A DNA stretch of 64,000 bases. Source: Spirogloea muscicola. Taxonomy: Eukaryota > Streptophyta > Zygnematophyceae > Spirogloeales > Spirogloeaceae. Positions 20,163 to 33,970 of this stretch are shown here, one piece after another. The notes under the pieces were generated by a model. The model was not told the DNA's origin. It did no database searches and saw only the letters and a list, made by a program, of their open reading frames with translations. A program made the translations under genes and the position numbers. The DNA is taken from positions 812,460 through 876,459 of the forward strand of contig WELB01000006.1 in the NCBI GenBank assembly GCA_009602725.1, given 5' to 3'. Every line of letters begins with the position of its first letter. Position 1 is the stretch's first letter.

Positions 20163-22382
20163 ATGGCGGCGGCGGGCCTGCTGTGCGCCTGCCTGCTCTT
20201 GGCCGGCGCCGCGGCCCAGGGCGTGGGCGGCCACGCCTACGGCCGGTCCGTGGACCTCGCGCGCGTCCAGGCGCTCACCTTCCGCGACGGCAAGTGGACC
20301 GAGGCGCGGCGCACGCGGAGCATCCCGCAGCTCAAGTGCGTGGGCGGCTGCGAGTATCGGCCCGGTGAGCAGCGGTGACCTCAACAACTGCAGCCCTGCA
20401 CCTAGGGACTGGCAGGGGATCTGCCGCCTGCCTTTGGCTTCCCCACTCTGGCTGGTGCTGCCTGCCCTCTGCAGTGCCTTGCATGCCTGCTGCTAGTTGC
20501 TTGAGCCTTGCAAGTGAAGCGGAGTCATTTGATTTGGTCATTCAATTTGGCCGTCAAGAACACCTGAATAATTTCCGGGACATCCACACAATCATGGTAG
20601 CTGAACAGTTGGTTAGTTAGCCTCCGACACTTATGGTGATTAGGCTTGGCTCCCCAGATCGGGCTGAAGCACTGCCACTGTACATTACTGTCCACTTCTG
20701 CCTTCCTTGACACTGACGATACCCATATTGCTTCCGTGTGCAGATGTTGTTCAGTGTGTCAATGTGGGCTCTGACGGTTTTGACGTCCAGTGGCGCTGTG
20801 AAGCGGACTTGCCCACTGGCTTGCGCTTTGGGGCAACGGAGGTTGTCTGTGAGGTAATATGTCGCAGATTTCTGATGACTCCTTTGCTAGTACAGTATTC
20901 GAGGTGCAAGATTGCGTTCAGGCCCTTCGCTTCCTTGAACTTCAGAGATTGTTGACTTGCAAGTGGTGGAGTAGTGAGCATTATCTGCTCATGTGTCTAG
21001 GTTTGAAGTCAGAGTTTCAGCTGAACCCTACATGCATAAACTTCTTCTATTTCTTAATCAGAAGCTTGTTTTTCGGCACACTTGATGTTGACATGCAGGG
21101 CTATGACTCCTCAGCTGACAGGATGGTGTTGGAGGGCAGCTGTGGCTTGGAGTACTCTTTGAAACGAGTCTCAGGTAGATATCAATCTGCTCCGTGATAT
21201 GCTGGCTTGTGGTAGACGATTGACAATTTTCTTGTCAATTAGGGTCGAAAGGCGAAGCGATGTTCTCAGCTCGCTGGATCAGCCAGACGCTGAGGTGTAA
21301 TAGTAATGCAATCTGCTGTGCCCTGCAGGGGCATCGCGTGGTGGATATGTGCCACCTCGTGGGCAGGTACTTTTGCAATGCCAACGTGGCCACCAATGAG
21401 CCCGGACAATGTGTGTGGCATGCAAACCAGCCTGCCTTTGAAGGTGGTTGTGCGAGCTGTGCTGCTGATTCTTGTGACTTGCTCCATCTGCTCCTTGGGT
21501 AGGGAACAAAGAAGCTGAAGAGGTGGAACCTTGGCCAGTGGGCGATGCTGGCCTTCCTCTGCTACATTTTGTACTCCATCCTGAGGTCATATGTACCATA
21601 TTACTTCAGATGTAAGTCCTTATCCTCCTTCATTATTGACTATCTGCATCAAGTACTTCTGAAGGTAGCCAATTGCGTAGTAATAGGACGACACAAGTTT
21701 TGACATTCCTTGGAGTTGCTGCCCTCTGTGCAAATATCGCAGCAAACAGAGGCAGGCCCGGCGGCAGACCAACATTCGGAAGTTGGGGTGGTTTTCGGAA
21801 TAGGGGCACCAATTGGGGTAGCAGTGATTATCCTCCGCCTGACCACCGGCCACCACCCTCTGGCTCTCATGGACCTGACGGCAGCACTGGATCCTTCGGA
21901 GGTGGCTACCCTGGCGTTTATGGGTGAGTTCAGTTGACCAACAGTGCATAGTCAAGTTCCGGGAGCAAGGAGGCCCCTCTCTGCTTTGCAAATTTGATGG
22001 CTGAGGTGCTGGTGCTATGTCTTGCCTTGTACCATGCAGGGCGGGTCCATCACAGAAGATGGGCACTTCCACGACCACCAATACCGGAGGCGGTCTATTT
22101 GGTGGATGGGGTCGCACGGCAGCCGGCTTTGGCTTAGGTTACTTCTTGGGAAACTTTGGCGGGGCTGGGAGGACAGCGCAAACTCAAGCTGGACCACGGG
22201 AGGCCAGGAATGCAGGAAGCTTCTGGGGGGCAGGGCGTACAAATTCGTGGGCCCGGGGAAGAGATCCTCGACAGTGGAGTGCAGGCACTAGCACTACTTC
22301 CGCGGAAGAAAGGCCAAAGAGTGAAGGTTTTGGAGGAGAGACGCGCACAGCTACTGCTTATGCAAGTACTCGGAGGCGGTAG
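20163..22382 (+). CDS. SARAF-like regulator of store-operated calcium entry
   Basis: SARAF is an ER membrane protein that, in animals, damps STIM/Orai calcium entry. A hydrophobic signal peptide (MAAAGLLCACLLLAGAAAQG) precedes a luminal domain with the family's cysteine pattern: IPQLKCVGGC, VQCVNVGSDGFDVQWRCEA, TEVVCEGYDSS, GSCGLEYSLKRV. A membrane helix (MLAFLCYILYSIL) follows, then a Pro/Gly-rich cytosolic tail (DYPPPDHRPPP) and a basic end (ATAYASTRRR), which parallels the animal C-terminus. Exons supported: 20163-20364, 20744-20853, 21099-21174, about 21490-21611, 21743-21923 and 22040-22382. The stretch 21175-21490 probably holds one or two small exons I could not phase. Start is CAATGG with no upstream in-frame ATG. 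A TGTAA at 22644 may be the poly(A) signal. The family is certain; the partner proteins are not in this window. Confidence 0.88.
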
Positions 22383-22989
22383 TATGCAGCAATCAATTTG
22401 CCATGTTGAGGCCTTCGGACCTAGGCACACTGGCATTCATACTGTTGTTTCCGCGAGATAGTCAAACTTGTGCAATCAGTATTGCACAGCACTCTACTCT
22501 CTGGTGTATATATATGCAGTATTAGCAAAATCACTTCTCATCAGTACTGCTTCTCGAACCTTGGCAGCTACTGTATCCTGCAATGGCAGGCCCTATATTG
22601 CAGATGGTCAACTCAATTGCACGTTTTCTGTCTGCAGCTATGATGTAAAAGGGTCAAGCTAGAATGCACCTGGAGAGTACAAGAGACTAAGGGTGTACAC
22701 AGTGCAAGGGTCGCCACAATCTGCTGGCCTACATGTTGTCTAATAAGGCTAGCAATGCTAGCTTCTGAGCGGATGTCCAGAGACGCCATTGTTCACCAAT
22801 TTTGATACCAATGGTTCAGTCATTCCCTTGGCGTCCTCTGCAAGTGTTCTGTCTTTGCTCAGCAACGCTTTCCTGGAAACATACCAACACATTCCACTAG
22901 AGTGAGGACAGTCTCGAGATATATTTCTCTTCTGCAATACAACCTCTAGGTCACCACAGGCATGCTAAGGTCACTGGTTGTCGCGCCAA
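22383..22989. other. Convergent intergenic region
   Basis: Lies between the stop codons of the SARAF-like (+) and NRAMP (-) genes, so it must hold both 3' untranslated regions. It carries no repeats of the hairpin family and no other gene. Confidence 0.6.
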
Positions 22990-26428
<3,439 letters not shown>

Positions 26429-26514
26429 CTAAGAGAATGCGGCTGCTGAGAAGGGAGGCCCTTGCGACGACAGCATGAGCTCGTCGGAGAACAGGGCGCC
26501 TGAAAAGAAGCAAG

Positions 26515-26734
26515 CGCGGCCAGTTTCCCTGGTGGCTGGGAGAGGCCAGCCCAAAAGGAATGGACAAGGGCGAAAGCTCGAAAGCTAAAGCTAAAGCACA
26601 CATGGAATCAAGCAGCTACGAAAGAGAGCAAGCGCGGCCAGTTTAACTGGTGGCTGGGAGAGGCCAGCCCATAAGAATGGACAAGGTCTGAAGGAGTCGG
26701 AGTGCTAAGGACTGAGACAGCAGTAAGCGAACTC
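26515..26734 (-). mobile_element. LINE 3' untranslated region with two hairpins
   Basis: Directly follows, on the minus strand, the stop codon of the long LINE fragment. It carries one hairpin at about 26650-26672 and a second copy near 26525-26550. Both have CTGGCCGCGCTTGC-type ends, so the terminal segment appears to be duplicated in tandem. Confidence 0.75.
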
Positions 26735-27893
26735 TCAGTAACCTCTCGTCAGTACATGCAAATCTGAGTAGCTAGCAGGCGGAAAGACGTCGCCCTGACG
26801 GAAGCCGGAGGCCGCCGCCAGAGCGCGGCCTGCGCGCAAGTGGACCGCAAAAGCTAGGGACCGCTGCAAAGAGACGGCCAGGCGCATCCGGTAAACTTGG
26901 GCGACGGACCCGGCGACATGGAAGCCAGGCTGCTCGCCTTGCTGCCCGTCGCGGCGGGCCGCTGCTCGCCGCGCAAGGCGGTGAAGGAGGTCCAGCCATT
27001 TGGCGCCAAAGGCGCCGTGTACGTCGACGGCGCGTGGGATAAACTCGTCGCCTACAGGGTGATCTGAGTACTTGCGCTCCTTTGCGGCGGCCGCTTGGCG
27101 GACGGCGTAGCCCGCCTCCTCCGCCGAGCGTGTTGCGCTCCTGGAATCCAAGAAGTCCGTTGTGACGACGTCGGCAATGAGCCGAGGCCCCCCGCCGAGC
27201 GCGCTAGCGACGAGATCGGCGCGCCGGGTGTGGAGGCGGCCGTCCGCCCCAGCAGTCAGAGGCATGATGCTGGAGTTCTCCAGCGCCACAGTGTAACCGG
27301 CTTCGACAAATATGCCAAACATCGCGTTCCGGAGCAGGTCGTGTGTGCCGGTCCGCTCCCCTCCCCGTGCGCATCGGAGCATGTGAGCTGCCAGTGACGC
27401 CGCGTCCGGGCTGCGCTCGCCGCACTCGCACTGTTGTACTCCACCTAGGCATGGTGGGTGGAGGCCGAGGAGGCGGTGCACCGCCGTTCGGAATGCGGCG
27501 TCCGGCATCCGGAGCGCGTCGTGGATCGGCAGAGCCGACAGCCAAGCAGCCGCCCCTGGTGAGGACGCCGAGAGCAGTCGCGCGCGCCCCCGGAGGTCGG
27601 CTGGAGGCAAAAGCCCCAGCGCCGTGGAGAAAGACGCCGCATCTACCTCCGCCATGCAGCGAGCTTGGGCCCGCAGGTCGGCCGTGCGCGCGAGGTGAGC
27701 GAACGGGACGGCCCGTGGCACCAGGGCGGGATGATCCGCAAGCAGCTCATCCCGGGCTGAGCGAAGAGCCGTCTGGAAAGGCAGCGTGCCAGTCTCCACG
27801 TCCGCGGCCGCCTGCTCCAGGAGGCGACCCCCATGCCGGATGAAACGCTGAGCCACCGAAGCCGCAACCTGCGCCCAACTCCCCAGGGAAAAT
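26735..27893 (-). mobile_element. Longest LINE-like remnant: C-terminal ~385 residues
   Basis: One minus-strand frame runs without a stop from about 27893 to the TAG at 26735. Numbered from the GTG codon at 27856, residues 143-162 hold C-x-C-x12-H-x3-C (QCECG...HMLRC). These are followed by GTHDLLRNAMFGIFVEAGYT, TRRADLVASALGGGPRLIAD and a VDVHGAFGAKWLDLLHRL block, and the shared end AGRALAAASGFRQGD...LTRGY. A Cys-His knuckle followed by an R-x-D...D core is reminiscent of the restriction-like endonuclease region at the C-terminus of some non-LTR retrotransposons; this is an inference. No reverse transcriptase precedes it: the copy is truncated at the 5' side, next to another LINE tail at about 27890. 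At least ten other copies in the window align to it. Confidence 0.72.
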
Positions 27894-28300
27894 ACTCAGT
27901 AACCCCTGCTAAGCAGCCGCAGATCAGGGAAACTGGTCTCCTGGTAGCGGGTCCCCTGGCTTCTGTGTGTTGGGAGAGCCACTTCTTTCTTTCTTGTGTG
28001 TAATTCAGCGCATTCCCTGGCCCCTTCGGACTCTGTTCATTCTTTTTCTGGGCTGGCCTCTCCCAGCCACCGCCCTCTCTTGGAAGCGGCTTTCTCCCGG
28101 CCAGAAGCTGCAGCTAAGGCACGACCGGCACGTAGATGCAGCGCGCGAGCCATGGACCGCTGCAGCGAGACGGACAGGCGCATGCGGTACACCTGCGCGA
28201 GCGAGCCTGCTGCATGGAAAACCACCGGCTCCCCATGGTATCGAAAAAGAGAAGGCGCAGCTCTTCTAAGGGGGCGAGGGCTGACGACAGTCACAGTGTA
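27885..28300. mobile_element. LINE tail, hairpin and LINE C-terminal remnant
   Basis: A minus-oriented tail start (CTCAGTAACCCCTGCTAAGC) lies at 27895. A plus hairpin follows near 28020-28080. It abuts a minus-strand remnant reading LAQVYRMRLSVSLQRSMARA then LHLRAGRALAAASG at about 28090-28215. Confidence 0.55.
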
Positions 28301-28309
28301 TTCAGTGTA

Positions 28310-28550
28310 GCCTATTCATTCCACTTCTGGGCTGGCCTCTTACAGCCCTTGCCTTACTTAGCAAGAGCAGTTGCTTTCCACCGAGCGGAGGGGATGGTGG
28401 ATGTGTAAGGCAGCCATAGAAGAGTGACTCTTCCAGTAGAAGGCGACGCCTGTAAAAGGCCAGCCCCAAGCGTGAGAAGGCACGCAGTGTGCTTGAAGTG
28501 AGAGGGTGGCCAATCCAAGCCAAGATGGTGTTCAGGCCAAAGCTAGTGCA
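28310..28550. repeat. Hairpin fold-back pair and tail C
   Basis: A plus hairpin (GGGCTGGCCTCTTACAGCCC near 28328) faces a minus-oriented copy near 28440-28465. Tail C (GGTGGCCAATCCAAGCC) follows at about 28490-28545. Confidence 0.55.
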
Positions 28551-28551
28551 G

Positions 28552-28599
28552 AAGAGAGGTGGCTCTCCCAATGGGGGCATTGGGAGAGCCACCTCTCTT
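28552..28599. repeat. Perfect 22-bp inverted repeat with 4-nt loop
   Basis: The left arm 28552-28573 and right arm 28578-28599 are exact reverse complements around GGGG. Each arm is the outer end of the hairpin repeat (GTGGCTCTCCCAATG), so two copies are fused end to end. A minus-oriented hairpin (GGGCTGTGAGAAGCCAGCCC) continues at 28605. Confidence 0.9.
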
Positions 28600-28680
28600 T
28601 TGCAAGGGCTGTGAGAAGCCAGCCCGAAATGAATTGACAAGGTTCGAAAGGGCCAAACTACGAGCTAAGCAGCGACTACG
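28600..28680 (-). repeat. Hairpin repeat, minus orientation
   Basis: GGGCTGTGAGAAGCCAGCCC, then GACAAGGTTCGAAAGGGCC and TACGAGCTAAGCAGC. This is the reverse of the unit seen at 33534-33760. A GA microsatellite follows at about 28688-28708. Confidence 0.75.
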
Positions 28681-28709
28681 GGGCCTGAAAGAGAGAGAGA
28701 GAGAGAGGG

Positions 28710-29080
28710 TCAGGGGACCCGCTTCCAGGAACCCAGTCTCTCTGACCTGAGGCTGCTTAGCAGGGGTTACTGAGTGCTTCGTAGCTGCTTCGTTTCTTTT
28801 TAGTGCTTGTTGTTCTTCGTACTTCCCCTGGCCCCTTCTCGTCCTTTGTTCATTCTTTTCTGGGCTGGCTTTTGCCAGCCCCTATCCTCAATGGGCGAGC
28901 CCTTTCTCTCCCGAGAGAAAGACTCTTCCAGTAGAGTGCGATGGCTGTGATTGGCTAGCCCAGAAATAAAATTCACAGAGTGCGACGAGGCGAGAAAAAG
29001 CGCTAAAGCGCACCAAAAAGGAATGAACAAGGTCAGAACGTAGGCCAGCACATAACGATTGGAGAAGGTCTGGGCCACAC
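28710..29080. repeat. LINE type-3 tail with hairpins
   Basis: A plus block near-identical to 12580-12750 (CTGAGGCTGCTTAGCAGGGG to CTCAATGGGCGAGCCC) at about 28740-28915. A minus-oriented hairpin copy follows (GTGCGATGGCTGTGATTGGC region). Confidence 0.65.
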
Positions 29081-29258
29081 AGCCTGACCGCGGACTGTGC
29101 CTCTTGGAATAGCACTTTCTCCTCGTTTCATGCATCTTTCTCCCTACGCCGTCTGTGGCCCGCCGCAACGTCAGCAGCCGCATTCTTCTTTCAAACAACC
29201 GCCGCAGCTGCCGAGCTCGCTGCCGGGGGGGTCGGGCCGCCGCGCCCTAGCTCGCTCA

Positions 29259-31790
29259 ATGGCGGCCAACTTCTGGACGTCGTCGCACTGGTCAGCGGCC
29301 TCCCGGAGCTGGCGCGCGGCGCCCGCCCCGGCTGCCACGCCGGCGCTGCTTGATGCCTGAGCCTGAGCCTGACACGCCATTCAATGGCGAGACGGCACTG
29401 TGGTGCAGCAAGCAGCTGCTGGACCGCGACGACCTGCGCGGGCGGCTGCACCCGCAGGACCAGGCACTCGGCTTGACGCTGGAGGATGTGCGGCTCGTCA
29501 AGATCAACATGGCTCAGTGTGCGTGCCAGCACCCCTCGCGCCCAGCCCTCACACGCGAGGGACACGGTCAAATCCCCTCACGACGCCTTACGACGTCAGC
29601 CCGAGTAGAAACTTGCACAACTTGTGCTTGAAGCCCAGGCCATGTCACAATGTCATGATGCCAAGCCGAATCAGTGTCGCTACTCGTACTCCCTGTCATG
29701 GCCCTGAGCAGAAGCAGGAGGATGGCCTCTGCACATCATCTGTGCCCGTGGGTGGGCCTGCTTTCATGCTGAAACATTCCTCTCTCGTCTGCTGGCCCAG
29801 GAGCGACACGCCATATCAGTTTCATGTTGCTCGCCGGATTTGCACCTGCAGCTAGCTTGTCGAGGTGTAGCAATGCTCGAAGCAGAGGGCGTTAGCTAGC
29901 TTTCATGGCACTCTGGCTCATCCGCCTCCTTGCGTATGTGCACAGGCATCAAGGTGTTGGCTCAGCAAGCCAAAGTCCGCCAGAGGTGCTAGGCATGCAC
30001 CCAGCTGAACCTGTAACATTCGCCCCTGCGCAAGCTACAAGAGCTTGTTCTTGCGCCAAAGCTCTAACCTGGCTGTTACTGCTATAACTGCGTCGGCTGT
30101 TCGATGGCAGGGTGGTTGCCACAGCAATTGTCTATTTCCGTCGGGTGTATTACAAGTTAGTTCAAACAATTCCTGGCCATGAGGCTACATCCCTCTCTTA
30201 TCATCTGTTTGCGACTCCAGACACAGACAACTACATGCTTTCTCGACACCTGCAGTTGAGATTTGTATGCTATGTCGAGACATTCAGGGCAACTGACAAC
30301 CTTGATCATATTGTGGCAGGAAAAGCTTTGTTGATTACGACCCTCGCTTGGTGGCTCCAAGCTGCTTGTACTTGGCATCCAAGGCCGAAGAGAGCTGCGT
30401 GCAAGCAAAAGTGCTGGTCTTCTATATGAAGAAGCTCTGTAAGTATGCGAAATCAATACTCTTATTGACAAGGTTTCACTTCTTCTTAAGCGTGTCATGA
30501 AGCTTCCGAGTTTAGGGTTCAAGGACATGGGATCTGAGGGCTTTGAATTAGATGGCAGCATGGTTGCAATCCACTGTGTGCACCTTCTCTGGAAAGACCT
30601 TGGAGCAGAATCCCTTGGGTCTAAGAGCAGTATCAGTTAGGCCTTATGTTGCATGCGAAGGCCTCGCTACAAGCACCTGTTCTGTTTTCTATATGCAGGG
30701 CCAGCTCCTGAAGACAGGGGATACCAATATGAGAGCAAGGACATACTGGAAATGGAGATGAAATTGCTGGAGTGCCTAGATTACTACCTTGTCGTGTACC
30801 ACCCTTACAGACCTGCATTGCAGTGAGCTCACCATCTCACTTATGTCGACCATTGCGGCTTGTCTGAGGATTGCAGTAAGAGAGGGCAACTTGCACCTGA
30901 CAATGTATAGGTGCTCTTGGTTGTTCCTCCTTCATGCCAGTGTCCCATCAAGCCTGCAACAAACATGCACTTCCACTGATCAACTAGCAGCATACACAAT
31001 AATCTGTATACTGTTGCTCATGCCATTCTCCAGATACCTGACAGATTCTGGACTGACAGACCTCGTGCAAGTTACATGGTACGCAATCCTGGTGCATACT
31101 TGCACCTGCATTTGTATGTTTTAGTGATTCATTGTCTGCTAACTGACCGAAGAGTATAACCACAGTCTTGTGGCATCCTTTCACAGCAATAAGCAGAGCA
31201 GTTGCCCAAGCGCGTTTGGTGTGTGAAGAAGCAGTAGACATGAGACATATAGCGATCGCAGACAATATTGGTGTGACGAACCTATTGAGTCTTAGGTACA
31301 GCTACGTGACACAACGTTTGCAAGAGGAAGCATGTCTTCCTTGCATAGCTTCCTTATTGGTTATGCTGATCGTGCTCCTGGTCAGGTCTTTGATCAACGA
31401 CACCTACAAGACTGACCTCCCATTGGTCTATGCACCATACTTGATCGCCATTTCCTGCATGTATTTGGCATGCACAGTCCGCAACAGGGATACTCGGACT
31501 TGGTTCGAGGATCTTAGGATTGACATGAATCATGTACGTGGACTTCTCATTCATGTGGTACAAGACAACTGATCAAGTTACCTGCCTTGGTGTGAGACAT
31601 CATCCCTCAAGTCAATCAAGGGTGGGAGAAAAGCAGATTCTCAAGCTTTACCATCTCATGTTTGCCTTGATGAGTGCAGATTTATGCAATAATCTTGGAG
31701 ATGCTCGACTTCTATGAGAAGTATCGAGTTATCGACGAGGAGAGAGTAAATATAGCCCTGAGCAAACTACCTGAGAGACCCTCAACATGA
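29259..31790 (+). CDS. CYCC: Cyclin C, Mediator kinase-module subunit
   Basis: Cyclin C pairs with CDK8 in the Mediator kinase module and acts on RNA polymerase II transcription in the nucleus. Nine exons (29259-29290, 29409-29518, 29946-29985, 30111-30155, 30320-30438, 30699-30822, 31034-31078, 31386-31533, 31680-31790) join in phase to 257 residues, close to plant CYCC length. The N-terminus MAANFWTSSHC and KQLLDRDDL are diagnostic of the family. The first cyclin fold follows: KVRQRVVATAIVYFRRVYYK, then DPRLVAPSCLYLASKAEES. MEMKLLECLDYYLVVYHPYR and TDLPLVYAPYLIAISCMYLA come after it, ending in MLDFYEKYRVIDEERV. Exon 3 is only 40 nt and exons 4 and 7 only 45 nt, so annotation software could easily miss them. 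The start is CAATGG. The assignment is very secure. Confidence 0.95.
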
Positions 31791-32990
31791 TTGGGTGGAG
31801 CTCCATCTGGTCAGCCCAATGTCTTGAGGTGTCAAAACTGCAGTACATCGAGGCCAAGTTATGGAGCATATGAAGCGTGAGCACCCCTGCTTATAGGTAT
31901 GCCCATATGCTTCACCCCATACCCTTTACTACCACACTGCTCAGGCCGTGTTTGTATGGAAGTTTCTGATAAGCCTGCTTGTCAAGCACTGAAAGCTCTA
32001 ATTTGGAGTAATGACTTTATTAGATTGCTTGAAGCATTCACAGTTGCCGATGGTCTATTGTCTTCTGCAGAGGATATGCCACCAGACACATACTCTGAAA
32101 CTAGCCAGCAATATGGAATACCACGATGCATTGACTTCCATGGCCCATAGGGCCTACATTGTCAGAATGCTCGTCTTCCTGGCATAGGAAAAGGCCGCCA
32201 TAGGCACGCACTTGTTGTGTTCGTCAGTACCTCAGATGGGACTGTATGGTGTCCAAACAGCATGTGTAGTGCTGGGCAGCATTGCGCTGTGTACAACTGG
32301 CAGCCAGCTCAAAGCAACCTATGAAGCGAGGGCTTGCACAACAAGACCGGGTCAAACAGACCAGTCCTCGAGCACTTGCAATTACTCGATGCTCACACTT
32401 CTTCACCCTCATCATGCACATGAATAAAGCTCTGGCAGCCATTGAAAGAAGCTTGTAAGCTGTTTGTAGCACATACTTAACGGTGTTGTCAATGCCTGTC
32501 TCATTTTTCGACAACCCAGCCCATAGCAAAGCATGACGCCATCTCAGCGTGCCAGAGACTGTACAGGTCCAGATGTGACCCAGAATTGAATATGCATGAA
32601 ATGAGCTTCATGCGATTGTCTGTGCGGCGCAAACCTTACAGGCTAGCAAAGAGACGAGCTATCTTAACGTGGGGTCTGCATTCCTGTACCACCACCTCAA
32701 TGAACTGGGGAAGGTAGTGCGCAATGTCATCAATCGCGTGTTTTGGGTTGGGATAGCCATAGAAGCAGTTAAGTGCCCTGATGATCACTAGATCCTCTGG
32801 GAAGAGTTACGCGCAACTCCCTGAACAAAACTTGGATACAAAGCAGCGCCGCTGGCCCAGTGTTTTCTAAAGAGGTACAAGAATATGCAAATTTTAGGAC
32901 TGAGGCGGGACCACAGGGATACAAATGCATACATATATACCTATACAAGGGGTGGCATAATGCAAAGCAGACTTCCTGCTTTCACCCGGG
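31791..32990. other. Intergenic, no confident gene
   Basis: Unique-looking sequence without hairpin repeats. The first few hundred bases should be the cyclin C 3' untranslated region. No exon chain was seen. Confidence 0.4.
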
Positions 32991-33008
32991 CACCTTTCTC
33001 ATGTATTT

Positions 33009-33177
33009 CTACTTGTTGGGCTGTCGCGGGCTTGGTGCCAGACCTTCATTTCCATCCGACGCCTCGGTCTGTAGACGACGGCAGAGGCCTCGGAGGACGC
33101 GCGTGAGGCCCATCGACTCCTCAGCTGTCAGACCCGGCGCCGGATCGCCCCCGCAATACCTCAGATGGTCCTTGTCC
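33009..33177 (-). CDS. Possible terminal exon, unidentified
   Basis: The minus strand is open with a GC3-biased frame reading LTAEESMGLTRVLRGLCRRL then QTEASDGNEGLAPSPRQPNK, ending in TAG at 33009. It could be the last exon of a host gene, or a piece of the more N-terminal part of the LINE. No upstream exon was joined. Confidence 0.25.
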
Positions 33178-33440
33178 ATTCTCTGTCCCTTCCTTGCACA
33201 TTCCTTTGAACTGGCCTCTCACAGACATTGCCTTACATTGGAAGAGCTGTCTCCTTTCTTGTGAGGCTCGCGTTTCGGCCCCTTTTGGCCATTGTTGATT
33301 CTTTTCGGGCTGGCTGTTCCAGCCCTCGCCCCCTTTTTATGTAGGTCTTAAGATGTGCTTGCCGTTGTACTTGGCCATTTGGCCTTCGTTTGTTTCAAAT
33401 ACACGAAACTTCTTTCCCTTCGGGTGTAGTCCTTTGTCGG
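33160..33440 (+). repeat. Hairpin repeats and tail B
   Basis: Plus hairpin-like copies lie near 33205 and 33306 (GGGCTGGCTGTTCCAGCCC). They are followed by tail B in its plus form (GATGTGCTTGCC, TACTTGGCCATTTGGCC, TTTGTTTCAAATACACGAAA) at about 33351-33412. Confidence 0.7.
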
Positions 33441-33444
33441 CACA

Positions 33445-33533
33445 TCTATTTACCGGCAGCTAGTCTGTCGGATGTGAGGCTCCTCACTCGTAACTACTAA
33501 GTGGTCCATCCTCCCCCGTTCTGCCATAGCCTC
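33445..33533 (+). mobile_element. LINE 3' end
   Basis: CCGGCAGCTAGTCTGTCGGA to GGCTCCTCACTCGTAACTAC, then the post-stop GTGGTCCATCCTCCCCCG. Only the last ~20 codons remain. Confidence 0.65.
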
Positions 33534-33760
33534 TTCAGGCCCCGCAGTCGCTGCTTAGCTCGTAGTTTGGCCCCCTTCGAACCTTGTCAATTCTTTTCGG
33601 GCTGGCTTCTCACAGCCCTTGCCCCCATTGGGAGAGCCACTTCTTCAGGCCCCGCAGTCGCTGCTTAGCTCGTAGGTTGGCCCCTTCGAACCTTGTCAAT
33701 TCTTTTCGGGCTGGCTTCTCACAGCCCTTGCCCCCATTGGGAGAGCCACTTCTTCCTCTC
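33534..33760 (+). repeat. Tandem duplication of a 110-bp tail unit
   Basis: Two near-identical units, offset by exactly 110 bp (33541 and 33651). They run from TTCAGGCCCCGCAGTCGC through GGCCCCTTCGAACCTTGTC and the hairpin to CATTGGGAGAGCCACTTCTT. The same unit occurs at about 56275-56465 (also as two copies, the first internally shortened) and 57105-57222. Confidence 0.85.
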
Positions 33761-33769
33761 TTTCTTTGG

Positions 33770-33970
33770 CTCTTGGACATTGTCTGTTCTTTTTGGGCTT
33801 TGCCAGCACCCTCTTCTCTATGCGCGAGCACTTCCTCCTTTTGGGAGAGCCGCTTTCCTTTCTGAGGCAGAGACTTCTTCCAGTGGAGGGCGATGGCTAT
33901 GATTGGCCAGCCAGAAGATGATTATTTTTGGGCTGGCTTTTCACTGCCCTCGCCCCCTTCGAATGAGCTT
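33770..33970. repeat. Further hairpin repeats
   Basis: Plus copies near 33795 (with part of the hairpin loop lost) and 33929, and a minus-oriented copy near 33880-33915. Confidence 0.55.
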
